A stretch of 37,983 bases of DNA from Rhodospirillaceae bacterium (GCA_024640695.1 JAHEEM010000010.1:1-37983); one strand, 5' to 3'; counted from the first letter of the stretch, positions 1 to 9,410 are shown. Notes: generated by a model from the letters alone, not told the origin. Translations and numbers: made by a program.

Positions 1-57
1 CTGCTCGAGGAACCAGCGGCAGCAGACTGAGCTCAGGCCTTCGGCGAGCCCGCTCAT
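1..57 (-). CDS. Partial unknown protein, N-terminal 19 codons only
   Basis: An ATG on the minus strand at 57-55 overlaps the TGA of the fructosamine kinase gene in the ATGA arrangement typical of translationally coupled genes. The frame stays open to the window edge and begins MSGLAEGLSSVCCRWFLEQ. Nothing in these 19 residues identifies a family, so I assign no function. The only support is the overlap geometry and the open frame; a chance open frame of this length is quite possible. Confidence 0.35.
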   Translation of the reverse strand, partial: MSGLAEGLSSVCCRWFLEQ

Positions 58-950
58 CGCCGCACTTCAACTGCGCGCCCGAGCTTGTCGATCGCCGCGC
101 GGACCGCTTGAAGGTAACCGGCGCCGAATAGGTTGAAATGATTCAACAGGTGGTAGAGGTTGTAGACATCGACGCGGCGCTCAGCGCCGGCCGGCAGCGG
201 CCACTCGGCAGCGTATGCGGCGTAGAACGCACGGCCAAATCCGCCGAACAGATACGTCATCGCAAGATCCGTTTCCCGGTCGCCGTAGTAGACCGCAGGA
301 TCGAAGATCACTGGCATGCCCGCCGCATCCGCACCCCAGTTGCCGCCCCAGAGATCTCCATGCAGCAACGAGGGCCGGGGCCGGTGATCGCCGAGAATTT
401 CATCCAGACGCGCGAGCGCTGTCGTAGCTTGCGCGACAACCGGCGCCGGCAGTCCGTGGCGCGCGGCGAGGTCGAGCTGGTAGCGCAGACGCTGCTCCCG
501 GAAGAAGCCGAGCCAGTGCTCCGAAGGCACGTTGACCTGCGGCGTGGAGCCGATGGTGTTATCGCGATCCCAGCCGAAGCTCGTCGATGTCACCCGATGC
601 TGCTGCGCCAGGCGACGGCCGAGTTCGCGCTCTGCCGTGGGGTGCTTGGCACCCAGCCCGATCCACTCGAGCGCCAGGTAGGCAACGTCACCGGCCAGGC
701 CTGTCGCAAGCACGGCCGGCACCCGGACGGCGTTCGCGCCTTGCAGAGCCACGAGCCCTGCCGCCTCGGCCTCGAGCATGCTCAGAGCAGATGAGGCGTT
801 GATCTTTACGAACACCGGTCCGGCGGCGCTGGGCACGCGGTAGGCACGGTTGATCGAGCCGCCGCCGACCGACTCCACCGGCCCATCCGACAGGGTGATC
901 CCCGCTTGACGCTCGAGCGCCTGGCTTAAGTTCTCGATGTCCACGATCAC
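54..950 (-). CDS. Fructosamine kinase family protein (ketosamine-3-kinase, YniA-like)
   Basis: Cytosolic kinase of the aminoglycoside-phosphotransferase fold. Family members phosphorylate sugar amines on glycated proteins or amino acids, which leads to their spontaneous deglycation. The nucleotide loop VGGGSINRAYRV lies near residue 30. The catalytic loop HGDLWGGN (about residues 197-204) holds the catalytic Asp, and IFDPAVYYGDRETDLAM (about 215-230) supplies the metal-binding DP and the family-typical GDRETDLAM. About 298 residues matches the family. The ORF can extend upstream to a GTG at 1007, but family members have roughly 25-30 residues before the GGGS loop, so the GTG at 950 or 944 fits better; none of the three has a clear ribosome binding site. 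It lies downstream of an HNH-family gene on the same strand. The native substrate cannot be told from sequence. Confidence 0.9.
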   Translation of the reverse strand: MIVDIENLSQALERQAGITLSDGPVESVGGGSINRAYRVPSAAGPVFVKINASSALSMLEAEAAGLVALQGANAVRVPAVLATGLAGDVAYLALEWIGLGAKHPTAERELGRRLAQQHRVTSTSFGWDRDNTIGSTPQVNVPSEHWLGFFREQRLRYQLDLAARHGLPAPVVAQATTALARLDEILGDHRPRPSLLHGDLWGGNWGADAAGMPVIFDPAVYYGDRETDLAMTYLFGGFGRAFYAAYAAEWPLPAGAERRVDVYNLYHLLNHFNLFGAGYLQAVRAAIDKLGRAVEVRR

Positions 951-1115
951 TGTCGAACTGCGCTTCGGTCGAGCAGAACTCACTGGGGCCCAGGTGTACC
1001 GCAGCACAAACGCTTTGGCTCAAGCTCAGACTGCCCCGGATGGTCGTCGTACCACGCGTGCATGCGCATTATTAACTCAGCCGCGCGGTGCGGTTACTGC
1101 GGCAGCGACAGGTGC

Positions 1116-1730
1116 TTATCGCTCGGCAATCGCCGAGCTCAAACGCGCATGCAGCGGCGAGCTGCGTGGGAAATGGGTCAGCAGATACGCCATCTGGTCG
1201 GTGAGCACGCGGCGCCCCTTCAAGTAGATGTATTCGGCGTAGGTAGGCGTAAACGGCACCGCGACGAGCTCCATGCGGGCCTGCTCGGGTGTCTTACCGC
1301 CTTTATGGTTGTTGCAGCGCCGGCAGGCGGCGACGACATTCGTCCACACATCGCGCCCGCCCAGGCTGATCGGCGTAATGTGGTCGCGCGTGAGTTCGGA
1401 TGTGCGATAAAGCTGCGCGCAGTACATACACAGGTTGCCATCGCGCCGAAACAGCGTTTGGTTGTTGAGCGGCGGAGAGTAGTTTTCGTGATTTCGCTCG
1501 AGACTCTGCGTATTGCCGACCGTCGCGATGATCGAGCTGACGTCGACGACGCTGCGCAGGCCCGTGCGCGAGTTGATCCCTCCGCGGACGCTGTAGATGC
1601 TAGATCCACATGCGTACGCGACCTGATCGGTGTGGTAAAGCCGCACCGCGTCGCGGTAATCGATCCACTCCAAGGGCATGCCCGCGACGTCGGTCCGCAA
1701 TACCTCCTGGCTGATGGAATATTGCTGCAT
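1116..1730 (-). CDS. HNH endonuclease family protein
   Basis: A 204-residue protein of a chromosomal HNH family common in proteobacteria, for which I know no established cellular role. The C-terminal half carries a zinc-stabilised HNH fold: CMYC (101-104), DHITP (116-120) with the first HNH histidine, then GGRDVWTNVVAACRRCNNHKGG, which gives the second CxxC pair and the N and H positions. The N-terminal half (VLRTDVAGMPLEWIDYRDAVRLYH) is typical of this family and resembles no DNA-binding domain I recognise. There is no signal peptide. The ORF extends to a start at 1811, but the ATG at 1730 precedes the conserved region by only about ten residues and is preferred; no strong ribosome binding site is visible. 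No methylase, integrase or toxin partner lies next to it, so a restriction or homing role is not supported by context. Confidence 0.88.
   Translation of the reverse strand: MQQYSISQEVLRTDVAGMPLEWIDYRDAVRLYHTDQVAYACGSSIYSVRGGINSRTGLRSVVDVSSIIATVGNTQSLERNHENYSPPLNNQTLFRRDGNLCMYCAQLYRTSELTRDHITPISLGGRDVWTNVVAACRRCNNHKGGKTPEQARMELVAVPFTPTYAEYIYLKGRRVLTDQMAYLLTHFPRSSPLHARLSSAIAER
1121..1138 (-). terminator. Hairpin at the 3' end of the HNH gene
   Basis: A perfect 7-bp GC-rich inverted repeat, gctcggc-AATC-gccgagc, covers the last codons of the HNH gene just before its TAA. No T-run follows in the direction of transcription, so it may slow or end transcription only weakly, or be chance. Confidence 0.28.
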
Positions 1731-1805
1731 GCTGTAAACGCCGACTTCGAGTTCGGCGCAACCAAGTGTCACTGAGACGGCGGCAATATGCAACGGGCGC
1801 AGCAG

Positions 1806-1827
1806 CGCCACCGGCCAGCGAGTGGCG
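1806..1827 (-). terminator. Possible hairpin downstream of pntB
   Basis: A 6-bp stem, cgccac/gtggcg, with a 10-base loop lies about 30 bases past the pntB stop codon, ahead of the HNH gene. There is no U-tract. It would be a reasonable end for the pntAB transcript, but the stem is short. Confidence 0.3.
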
Positions 1828-1858
1828 GCAAGCGTGTCGACCTAAAGAACCGACCCGT

Positions 1859-3247
1859 TTAGAGGTTCTTCAAGACTGCGTCGAGGCTCTCACGCGCATC
1901 GCCGAAGAGCATGCGCGTGTTCTCCTTGAAGAACAGCGGGTTCTGCACACCAGCGTAACCGGTCGCCATACTGCGCTTGAGAACGATCGTCGTACGGCCC
2001 TTCCAGACCTCGAGCACGGGCATACCGGCGATCGGACTGTTGGGCTCATCCTGAGCGGACGGGTTGACGATGTCGTTCGCACCGATGATCACGGAGACGT
2101 CCACATCCGGGAAGTCTTCGTTGATTTCATCCATCTCGAACACGATGTCGTAAGGCACGCGAGCCTCGGCGAGCAACACGTTCATATGGCCCGGCATTCG
2201 GCCGGCAACGGGGTGGATGCCGAACCGGACATTGACACCCTTGTCGCGCAAAACCCGCGTGATCTCGTACACGATGTGCTGCGCTTGGGCGACCGCCATG
2301 CCATAGCCCGGCACGATCATGACCTCCTTCGCATCAGCGAGCAGCCCAGCGACCTCCGCGGCGTTGATCGGCACGACCTCGCCTTGATCCTCACCGCTGA
2401 CCGTCGTGCCGCCGGACGTGCCGAAACCGCCGGCGATGACGGCCAGGAACTTGCGGTTCATCGCGCGGCACATGATGTAACTCAAGATCGCGCCGCTGCT
2501 GCCGACCAGTGCACCCGTAACGATCAAGAGATCATTGCTGAGCATGAAGCCTGTCGCCGACGCGGCCCAGCCCGAATAGCTGTTCAGCATCGACACCACG
2601 ACCGGCATGTCGGCGCCGCCGATCGCCATCACCATGTGAATTCCGAGCACGAGCGCAATTCCGGTCATGATCAGCAGCGGCGTCAGGCCTTCGCCCACTT
2701 CCGACCCCTCGACGAACTGCGTGGCGAGCCAGATCATCGCCAGCACGAGAATGAGATTGAACCAGTGCCGCGCCGGGAGTATCAGCGGCTTACCGCCGAT
2801 CTTTCCGCTGAGCTTGCCGAAGGCAATGATCGAGCCGGAGAAGGTCACGGCGCCGATCAAGATACCAATATAGGTCTCGATATCGTGGATGACGAGATCG
2901 ACGCCAACCAGCTGCACGGTCGGGTCCATGAAGTTCGCAAACCCGACCAGCACCGCAGCGAGCCCTACGAGGCTATGCAGGATCGCGACGAGCTCGGGCA
3001 TTTGCGTCATCTGCACCCGCCGCGCGAGGACGAAACCGATGATCCCGCCGATAGCGAGCCCACCCAGGAGCAAACCATAGTTGGCCGTGACGACACCGAA
3101 GATGGTCGCCAGCAACGCGATGCCCATGCCGACGATGCCATAGAGGTTGCCTCTTCTGGCCGTCTCAGGGTTGCTCAAGCCCCCGAGCGCGAGAATGAAG
3201 AGGATGGTGGCTCCGATGTAGGAGACGCTGACGATTCCTTGCGACAT
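1859..3247 (-). CDS. pntB: NAD(P) transhydrogenase subunit beta
   Basis: The beta subunit of the inner-membrane proton-translocating transhydrogenase, which uses proton entry to drive hydride transfer from NADH to NADP+ and so supplies NADPH. The 462 residues equal the E. coli PntB length. The N-terminal 260 or so residues are a bundle of hydrophobic helices (starting [18 protein letters not shown]) forming most of the proton channel. The C-terminal domain III binds NADP(H) and shows [26 protein letters not shown] and [16 protein letters not shown], all family signatures. It starts 9 bases after the pntA stop codon, with a strong AGGAGAGG-type ribosome binding site, so the two genes form one transcript. 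Base composition matches the neighbours and no key motif looks broken. Confidence 0.98.
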   Translation of the reverse strand: MSQGIVSVSYIGATILFILALGGLSNPETARRGNLYGIVGMGIALLATIFGVVTANYGLLLGGLAIGGIIGFVLARRVQMTQMPELVAILHSLVGLAAVLVGFANFMDPTVQLVGVDLVIHDIETYIGILIGAVTFSGSIIAFGKLSGKIGGKPLILPARHWFNLILVLAMIWLATQFVEGSEVGEGLTPLLIMTGIALVLGIHMVMAIGGADMPVVVSMLNSYSGWAASATGFMLSNDLLIVTGALVGSSGAILSYIMCRAMNRKFLAVIAGGFGTSGGTTVSGEDQGEVVPINAAEVAGLLADAKEVMIVPGYGMAVAQAQHIVYEITRVLRDKGVNVRFGIHPVAGRMPGHMNVLLAEARVPYDIVFEMDEINEDFPDVDVSVIIGANDIVNPSAQDEPNSPIAGMPVLEVWKGRTTIVLKRSMATGYAGVQNPLFFKENTRMLFGDARESLDAVLKNL

Positions 3248-3256
3248 GATCCTCTC

Positions 3257-4801
3257 CTACCTCTGGAACATCTGGAGCATGCGTCGCGTGACCGCAAAGC
3301 CGCCGGCGATGTTGATGCTCGTGATTAACAACGTGATGCCGGCTATCCACATGATCAAAGGTTCCTGCGAGCTGACTTGCAGCAAGGCGCCGATGATAAT
3401 GATGCTGCTGATCGCGTTCGTGACGCTCATGAGCGGCGTGTGCAGTGCGGGCTTGACGTTCCAGATCACCATGTAGCCCACGAAGCAGGCCAGCACGAAG
3501 ACGGTAAAGTGCGCCATGAACGACGGCGGCGCCACCGCACCGAGCCCGAGCAGCACGAGTGCACCCACGCCGAAGGTGACCAGCGGCCCGACCCATGCCG
3601 GCGCCTTCGGCTTCGGCGGCGGTGGCGCGGCCGGCGCGGCGGGCTTCGGTGGCGCAGCGCTGAGCTTTGGCGGCGGAGGCGGCCAGGTGATCTCCTTATC
3701 TTTAGCGACGGTAGCGCCGCGTATGACCTCGTCTTCCATGTCTACGACGAGCTGCCCGTCCTTGTTCGGACACATGTCGGTCAGAAGATGACGTAGGTTC
3801 GTGCCGTAGAGCTGACTGGACTGCGCAGAGAGTCTGCTAGGCAGATCGGTGTAGCCGATGAGCGTAATGCCATGCTCCTTGACGACCTTATGCGGCTGCG
3901 TAAGCTCGCAGTTACCGCCCTGCTCGGCGGCGAGGTCGACGACGACGCCCCCCGCCTTCATCGACTTGACCATCTCGGCAGTGATGAGCTTCGGTGCGGG
4001 CTTGCCGGGTATCAGCGCGGTCGTGATGATGATGTCGACGTCCGCTGCCTGCTGTGCGAACAGCTCCATCTCGGCCTTGATGAAGGCAGCGCTCATGACC
4101 TTGGCGTAACCGCCTTCGCCTGAACCTTCCTCCTCGTAATCAAGCTCGAGGAACTCGCCGTCCATACTCTCGACCTGCTCTTTGACCTCGGGTCGAGTAT
4201 CGAATGCCCTGACGATGGCGCCCATGCTCTTTGCCGCGCCGATCGCCGCAAGTCCCGCGACACCAGCGCCGATGACGAGCACTTTCGCGGGCGGAATCTT
4301 TCCGGCCGCTGTGATCTGCCCCGTAAAAAATCGCCCGAAGTGCTGCGCCGCCTCGACGACGGCACGGTAACCGGCAATGTTCGCCATGGAGCTCAGGGCG
4401 TCCATCTTCTGCGCGCGCGAGATGCGCGGGATGCTGTCCATCGCAAGCGTGGTCACGCCGCGCTCGGCGAGCTTCTTGAGCAGCTCCGGATTCTGGCCTG
4501 GCCACAGGAATGAGATCAGCACCTGGCCCTCGCGCAGACGCCCGAGTTCGTCGTTCGATCCACCCTCAACCGGTGCCCTGACCTTCAGGATAATGTCGCT
4601 CTGACTCCAAACCGCCGCAGCATCCGCGACGACGTCGATGCCCGCCTGCCGGTAAGCGTCATCGGAAAAGCTAGCCGCCACACCGGCGTCAGATTCGACG
4701 GCAACGTCGAAGCCGAGCCCCTTGAGCTGTGCCGCAACTTCGGGGGTGGCCGCAACGCGGCGCTCCTCGGGAAAAATTTCCTTGGGGATACCGATTCTCA
4801 T
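3257..4801 (-). CDS. pntA: NAD(P) transhydrogenase subunit alpha (fused form)
   Basis: The NAD(H)-binding subunit of the transhydrogenase, in the one-piece form (about 514 residues) seen in E. coli rather than the split PntAA/PntAB of alphaproteobacteria. The N-terminal [20 protein letters not shown] is the alanine dehydrogenase/PNT signature. [19 protein letters not shown] is the NAD Rossmann loop, and [16 protein letters not shown] is another conserved PNT segment. An Ala/Pro-rich linker ([20 protein letters not shown] and onward) joins the soluble part to about four C-terminal membrane helices. The ORF track adds 17 residues upstream, but the ATG at 4801 begins the conserved protein and has AGGAG at the right distance. 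pntB follows immediately. Confidence 0.97.
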   Translation of the reverse strand: MRIGIPKEIFPEERRVAATPEVAAQLKGLGFDVAVESDAGVAASFSDDAYRQAGIDVVADAAAVWSQSDIILKVRAPVEGGSNDELGRLREGQVLISFLWPGQNPELLKKLAERGVTTLAMDSIPRISRAQKMDALSSMANIAGYRAVVEAAQHFGRFFTGQITAAGKIPPAKVLVIGAGVAGLAAIGAAKSMGAIVRAFDTRPEVKEQVESMDGEFLELDYEEEGSGEGGYAKVMSAAFIKAEMELFAQQAADVDIIITTALIPGKPAPKLITAEMVKSMKAGGVVVDLAAEQGGNCELTQPHKVVKEHGITLIGYTDLPSRLSAQSSQLYGTNLRHLLTDMCPNKDGQLVVDMEDEVIRGATVAKDKEITWPPPPPKLSAAPPKPAAPAAPPPPKPKAPAWVGPLVTFGVGALVLLGLGAVAPPSFMAHFTVFVLACFVGYMVIWNVKPALHTPLMSVTNAISSIIIIGALLQVSSQEPLIMWIAGITLLITSINIAGGFAVTRRMLQMFQR

Positions 4802-5339
4802 AGCGCTACTCCTGCGAGACACCGCGCGCCAACAACCTGCTGGGGCGAACACATCTCGTGATTCTCCTTGGCGGTGCCCGGCCGCGAACAGGCGCGCGCC
4901 GCCGGACCCTCATTGATTGCAGGCGCGATTGTAAACAAATCGGCGAGCGCGTTCCCCTCCGATACGCAAATTCGCGCATGCCCGCTCGGCCCCAAAAGCA
5001 GCCCGATCCAGACGAGCGTGCGCTGATTGGCGTAAAAAGGCTGGGCTAGCGGTCCCGGGCGGGCCCGACACGGTCGCCTCCGCGAGCGCGCCGATCTAGC
5101 AGCGAGCGGCGCTGCTCGGGGGTCAAGTCGCGGACTTTTTGCTGGAGCTCCCTGCGCCGCTGCAAGCTGCGCGAAGCCGACCAGCCCCGCCGCGATCCCA
5201 GCCAGCCTAAGCTTCCTATTGATCCGCTGCCACGCTCACTCGACGCATCCTACCGTCATCGCTCAAGATAACGCGGGTCGCGCGGCTAGGTTGACGACGA
5301 AACTTTGAATCAGCGCCTGAAGTCCTTCGGAATCACATT
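4802..5339. other. Intergenic region between divergent pntA and priA
   Basis: These 538 bases separate two divergent genes and should hold both promoters. On the minus strand TACAAT at 4933-4928 resembles a -10 box for pntA, but I see no matching -35. No convincing sigma-70 promoter for priA was found by eye. The short ORFs listed here (4722-4916, 4798-4995, 4858-5049) show no ribosome site or protein-like composition. The one coding-like stretch is the possible decayed gene listed separately at 5046-5235. Confidence 0.6.
5046..5235 (-). pseudogene. Possible frameshifted remnant of a small secreted protein gene
   Basis: Read on the minus strand, one frame gives a textbook signal peptide, INRKLRLAGIAAGLVGFAQL followed by AAAQ, with no ATG, GTG or TTG start between it and the preceding stop. 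The adjacent frame then gives a charged helical segment, LQRRRELQQKVRDLTPEQRR followed by SLLDRRARGGDRVGP, ending in TAG at 5048-5046. The LTPEQRR...LLDRR pattern resembles small periplasmic proteins of the DUF3106-like kind. One frameshift near 5155-5165 would join the two parts, so this looks like a decayed gene of about 60 codons, or a sequencing frameshift. It could also be chance in GC-rich DNA. Confidence 0.3.
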
Positions 5340-7541
5340 ATGACCAATGCTGACATCATCGTACGCGTAGCCGTACCGCTGCCGATCGAGAGCGGCCTCG
5401 ACTATCTCTGGCGCGACACAGCGCCCCCACCGGCGCCCGGCTGTCGAGTGCGGGTTCCGGTCGCCGGCAAGTCTCACATCGGCGTCGTAATCGAACACCC
5501 GGGGACGGGCTCCGTGGACCGCGAGCGGCTCAAGGCTGTCACCGCCCCGGTCGATTCAAGACCCATCATCGATGCTGCCTTGCTCGCCTCGCTGAGATGG
5601 TGCGCCGGCTATTATCATCACCCGATTGGCGAGGTGATCAACGCGGCCTTACCCGTGTTGCTGCGACGCGGCCAGAGCGCCGCGCCAGAGCCGGAAATTT
5701 ACTGGCAGCTGACCACCGAGGGCCGAGCCGTCGACACCCCCGCGCTGATGCGGCGAGCCCGGCGCCAGGCCGCCTTGCTCGAGCTGCTCGCAGGCCACGC
5801 TGCTGTTACTGAAGCCGCGCTGCAGGCGCTGGGCTATACGCGCGCCGAGCTCGGCAGGCTTGCCGATAAGGGCTGGCTCGCGCGCGACGCGCGCGAGGAG
5901 AGCAGCACGCCTGCCCCACAGGCCGCGCTGCCCGCGGGTGGGCCCGCGCTCACCGCCGATCAGCGGGCAACGCTGGAGGCTATCGACGCGGCTGGCCCGA
6001 ATTTCCATGCTTTCCTGCTGCATGGCGTCACGGGCAGCGGCAAGACCGAGATCTATATGCGGCTCATCGCCGAGCAGATGCTCGCCGAGCGGCAGACACT
6101 GCTGCTGGTGCCCGAGATCAGCCTCACACCGCAGCTCGTCAGCCGACTCGAGGCGCGCTTCGGACCGCGGCTCGCGGTCATGCACTCGGCGCTCACGGAA
6201 CGGGATCGGCTCGCAGCGTGGCAGGCGTGCCGCAGCGGTAAAGCGGCGCTGATCGTGGGCACGCGCTCGGCGGTATTCGCGCCGTTACGCCAGGCTGGCC
6301 TCGTCGTCGTCGATGAGGAGCACGACGCTTCGTTCAAACAGGCTGAAGGATTTCGCTATTCGGCGCGCGACCTTGCCGTCTACCGCGCCCAGCAGCTCGA
6401 CATTCCCGTCGTTCTAGGCTCGGCAACGCCCGCGTTCGAAAGTCTCTACAACGCGCGTCAGGGGCGCTACCACCTGCTGCGTCTGCCGCAGCGCATCGGC
6501 GCCGCCGGAACGCCGCGTTTACGAGTCATCGACCTGAACCGTCACGCAGTGCGCAACGGGCTGTCGGCCCCGTTGCTCACGGCCATCGAGGGCCATCTGC
6601 GGGCCGGCAATCAGATCATGCTATTTCTGAACCGCCGCGGTTTTGCGCCGGCGCTGTTCTGTCCGCAATGCGCTATCGCCGAGGAATGCACGCGCTGCGA
6701 CTCGCGCATGACAATACATGCCGCCGGCGGCCGTCTGCGCTGTCATCACTGCGGCGCCGAGCGCGCGCTAGCGTGGGCCTGCGAGCACTGCGGCGGGGAA
6801 CGCATTGCGGTCGGTGCCGGAACACAGCGTGTTGGCGAAGAGCTAAGGACGCTCTTTCCCGAAGCCCGCATCGCCCGTCTCGATCGCGACGCGACGAGCA
6901 GGCGCGGCAGCCTCGAGCAGGTCTTGGGCGAGGTTGCGCAGGGCAAGACCCAGATTCTCGTCGGCACCCAGATGCTCGCCAAGGGTCACGACTTTCCGAA
7001 CGTCACCCTGGTCGGCGTGCTCAATGCTGACCAAGGCCTTTTCGGGACCGATTTCCGCAGCGACGAGAGGCTCGCGCAAACGATCGTTCAAGTGGCAGGG
7101 CGCGCGGGACGCGCCGACCGGCCCGGCGAGGTGCTCATACAGAGCCATTACCCGGCGCATCCGCTGTTCGAATGCCTCCGCGAGCAGGACTACGCGCGCT
7201 TCGCGGAGCTCGCGCTCGCAGAGCGGCAAGCCACCGAGTGGCCGCCGTTCAGCTACCTCATCATGTGGCGGGCGCAGGCGTCGGCGCGTGAGCCCGTCTT
7301 TGACTTTCTGCGGCGTCTCGCACGCACGGCCCGCGAGCGCAGGTCGCACGTCGCAGTGCATGGTCCTGCGGCGGCGGTCATGGAGCGTCGCGGCGGCAGA
7401 TTTCGGGCACAAGTGTTACTGCAATGCGTGCGGCGGGGCCCTTTGCACGAGCTTGTCGAGGAGCTGTTGGCCGAAATCCGGCGCTGGCCCGAAGCGCGCA
7501 AAGTGCGCTGGGCCATCGACGTCGACCCGGCCGAGCTCTGA
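5340..7541 (+). CDS. priA: Primosomal protein N' (replication restart helicase)
   Basis: A superfamily 2 DNA helicase that recognises abandoned replication forks and reloads DnaB. At 733 residues it matches E. coli PriA (732). The N-terminal DNA-binding part begins IIVRVAVPLPIESGLDYLW. The helicase core has Walker A GVTGSGKT at residues 229-236 and the DEEH box at 325-328. Four CxxC zinc pairs lie between residues 441 and 484 (CPQC, CTRC, CHHC, CEHC), inserted before the second helicase lobe as in the family. That lobe has GTQMLAKGHDFPNVTLVGVL and the motif VI region QVAGRAGR. The ATG at 5340 has only a weak purine-rich site upstream. argS follows after 120 bases on the same strand. Confidence 0.97.
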   Translation: MTNADIIVRVAVPLPIESGLDYLWRDTAPPPAPGCRVRVPVAGKSHIGVVIEHPGTGSVDRERLKAVTAPVDSRPIIDAALLASLRWCAGYYHHPIGEVINAALPVLLRRGQSAAPEPEIYWQLTTEGRAVDTPALMRRARRQAALLELLAGHAAVTEAALQALGYTRAELGRLADKGWLARDAREESSTPAPQAALPAGGPALTADQRATLEAIDAAGPNFHAFLLHGVTGSGKTEIYMRLIAEQMLAERQTLLLVPEISLTPQLVSRLEARFGPRLAVMHSALTERDRLAAWQACRSGKAALIVGTRSAVFAPLRQAGLVVVDEEHDASFKQAEGFRYSARDLAVYRAQQLDIPVVLGSATPAFESLYNARQGRYHLLRLPQRIGAAGTPRLRVIDLNRHAVRNGLSAPLLTAIEGHLRAGNQIMLFLNRRGFAPALFCPQCAIAEECTRCDSRMTIHAAGGRLRCHHCGAERALAWACEHCGGERIAVGAGTQRVGEELRTLFPEARIARLDRDATSRRGSLEQVLGEVAQGKTQILVGTQMLAKGHDFPNVTLVGVLNADQGLFGTDFRSDERLAQTIVQVAGRAGRADRPGEVLIQSHYPAHPLFECLREQDYARFAELALAERQATEWPPFSYLIMWRAQASAREPVFDFLRRLARTARERRSHVAVHGPAAAVMERRGGRFRAQVLLQCVRRGPLHELVEELLAEIRRWPEARKVRWAIDVDPAEL

Positions 7542-7605
7542 GGCGACGCGCGCGACTCAGCGCGGCGGTCGCGCCGCAGGACCAGCAGAAGTTCGACGAT
7601 CGCGG

Positions 7606-7632
7606 TTCGACCGGGCCACCTTCAGGTAGAAT
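7606..7632 (+). promoter_or_regulatory. Weak candidate promoter upstream of argS
   Basis: TAGAAT at 7627-7632 is a good -10 match located 30 bases before the argS GTG. The only upstream partner is TTCGAC at 7606-7611 with a 15-base spacer, which is short and a poor -35. argS may instead be read from the priA transcript. Confidence 0.22.
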
Positions 7633-7661
7633 CGCGCTTTCACTTCAGAGTTCGAACGAAC

Positions 7662-9410
7662 GTGCGCGCGCAACTCGACTTTTTGCTCAAGCAGGCGCTG
7701 GCGGCCGTCACGGCGGACCGAGGGCCCTTCGAGCCCGGCGACCTCGACCCGCAAATCGAGCGCACGCGCGACCCGCAGCATGGCGACTTCACGAGCAATG
7801 TCGCGCTGCGGCTGGCCAAGAAGCTGTCGCTGAGACCGCGGGAGCTCGCCGGCGACATCATTGCGGCTTTGCCCGTATCGCCGCTCGTAGCCGCGTCCGA
7901 AGTCGCCGGCGCGGGCTTCATCAACTTCAAGCTCGTGCCCGAAGCCTACCAAGAGGAGATCCGGCTCATACTCGAGGATGGTCCGAGCTATGGCTGCTCC
8001 GAGCTCGGCGCTGGGCAACGGATCATCGTCGAATACGTCTCCGCAAATCCGACTGGGCCCCTGCACGTGGGCCACGGGCGGCACGCCGCCTACGGCGCGA
8101 CGCTCGCGAGCATGCTGCGCGCAACCGGGCACGAGGTGCACGAGGAGTACTACGTCAACGATGCCGGGCGGCAGATGGACATCCTCGCCGCCAGCGTCTG
8201 GCTCCGGTACGCCCAGAACCTCGGCCACGAGCTGGCTTTTCCTGCGAACTGCTACCAGGGCGCCTACGTCGTCGAGATCGCCGAGGGCTTGGCGCACGCC
8301 CACGGCGAAAGGCTCGACGGAGACATGACTGAGCTGCGGCGAGTTTTCGAGAGCGCCGGCAGCGAGCCCGAGCAGCGCCTCGACATGACGATCGCGGAGA
8401 TCAAGTCGATCCTCGGAGAGCAAGGATTCAGGGTCGTCTTCGACGCTGCGCTCGACAGCGTCCTCACGGACATCAAGAATGATCTCGAGGAATTCGGCGT
8501 CGTGCCGCAGAACTGGTACTCGGAGCGCGGCCTCGTTGTTGGCGGCGCGATTAAGCGAACACTCGATATTCTCGAGTCGAACGGCATGCTGTACACGCTG
8601 GAGGGTGCGAAGTGGTTTCGTGCCAGCGATCTCGGCGACGAAAAAGACCGCGTCGTCGTGCGCGAGAATGGCGTAACGACTTACTTCGCATCGGACATCG
8701 CTTATCACTTCGAAAAGCGAGAGCGCGGGTTCACCCAACTGCTCGATGTACTCGGTGCCGATCATCACGGCTACGTCGCACGCGTCCGCGCCGGCCTCGA
8801 GGCCATGGGCGCGGCACCGGAGCTTCTCGAGGTTCGGCTGGTGCAGTTCGTAACGCTCTTTCGCGGCGAGCAGAAGATGCAAATGTCGACGCGGTCCGGT
8901 GAGTACGTGACCTTACGACAGCTGCGCGAGGAGGTCGGCAACGATGCGGCGCGGTTCTTCTACGTATTACGGTCGAACGACCAGCATCTCGATTTCGACC
9001 TAGAGCTAGCCAAATCCCAATCCAACGACAATCCCGTCTACTATATCCAGTATGCACATGCGAGAGTCGCCAGCGTGTTGAAGCGGATGGACGACGAAGG
9101 CTCAGCGCCAGCCGGACCGCAATCCCTGAATCTGGCCCGCCTGACGGAACCCGAGGAGCACGGGCTCATGGTCGCGTTGAGCCGTTATCCCGAGCAGCTG
9201 CATCTGGCGGCCGTGAATCGCGCGCCGCAGCAGATCGCCCATTATCTTCGGGAGACGGCTGCCGCCTTCCACGCATGCTACAACGCCCACCGTGTACTCG
9301 CCGATGACGCGGAGCTTCGCAACGCGCGCGTTGGGCTCGCGCGGGCGACACAGCAGGTCATCCGCAACGGTCTGACCCTGCTCGGCGTCGCCGCGCCCGA
9401 TACCATGTGA
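7662..9410 (+). CDS. argS: Arginine--tRNA ligase
   Basis: A class I aminoacyl-tRNA synthetase that charges tRNA-Arg. The 582 residues fit the family (577 in E. coli). The N-terminal Add-1 domain (MRAQLDFLLKQALAAV) recognises the tRNA elbow. The HIGH box is HVGH at 135-138 in PTGPLHVGHGRHAAYGATL, and the KMSK-like loop is MSTRSG at 408-413, the usual ArgRS variant lacking the canonical second lysine. The C-terminal helical anticodon domain ends NGLTLLGVAAPDTM. The start is GTG with a poor ribosome binding site, but the conserved protein begins here. The stop overlaps the start of the SPOR-domain gene by four bases (GTGA), so the two are translationally coupled. Confidence 0.97.
   Translation: MRAQLDFLLKQALAAVTADRGPFEPGDLDPQIERTRDPQHGDFTSNVALRLAKKLSLRPRELAGDIIAALPVSPLVAASEVAGAGFINFKLVPEAYQEEIRLILEDGPSYGCSELGAGQRIIVEYVSANPTGPLHVGHGRHAAYGATLASMLRATGHEVHEEYYVNDAGRQMDILAASVWLRYAQNLGHELAFPANCYQGAYVVEIAEGLAHAHGERLDGDMTELRRVFESAGSEPEQRLDMTIAEIKSILGEQGFRVVFDAALDSVLTDIKNDLEEFGVVPQNWYSERGLVVGGAIKRTLDILESNGMLYTLEGAKWFRASDLGDEKDRVVVRENGVTTYFASDIAYHFEKRERGFTQLLDVLGADHHGYVARVRAGLEAMGAAPELLEVRLVQFVTLFRGEQKMQMSTRSGEYVTLRQLREEVGNDAARFFYVLRSNDQHLDFDLELAKSQSNDNPVYYIQYAHARVASVLKRMDDEGSAPAGPQSLNLARLTEPEEHGLMVALSRYPEQLHLAAVNRAPQQIAHYLRETAAAFHACYNAHRVLADDAELRNARVGLARATQQVIRNGLTLLGVAAPDTM

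Noticed and set aside
138-794. A plus-strand ORF opposite the fructosamine kinase gene
   Set aside because: The minus strand shows the HGDLWGGN catalytic loop and the full domain; the opposite frame is a shadow.
1766-3328. A 520-residue plus-strand ORF opposite pntB
   Set aside because: It is antisense to an intact pntB, is rich in His, Arg, Asp and Glu as expected from mirrored codons in GC-rich DNA, and matches no family I recognise.
4798-4995. A 65-residue ORF upstream of pntA on the same strand
   Set aside because: It overlaps the pntA start, lacks a ribosome site and has no protein-like pattern; it probably represents the leader region.
7557-8882. A 441-residue minus-strand ORF opposite argS
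   Set aside because: The plus strand encodes complete ArgS with HIGH and KMSK-type motifs; the antisense frame is a compositional shadow.
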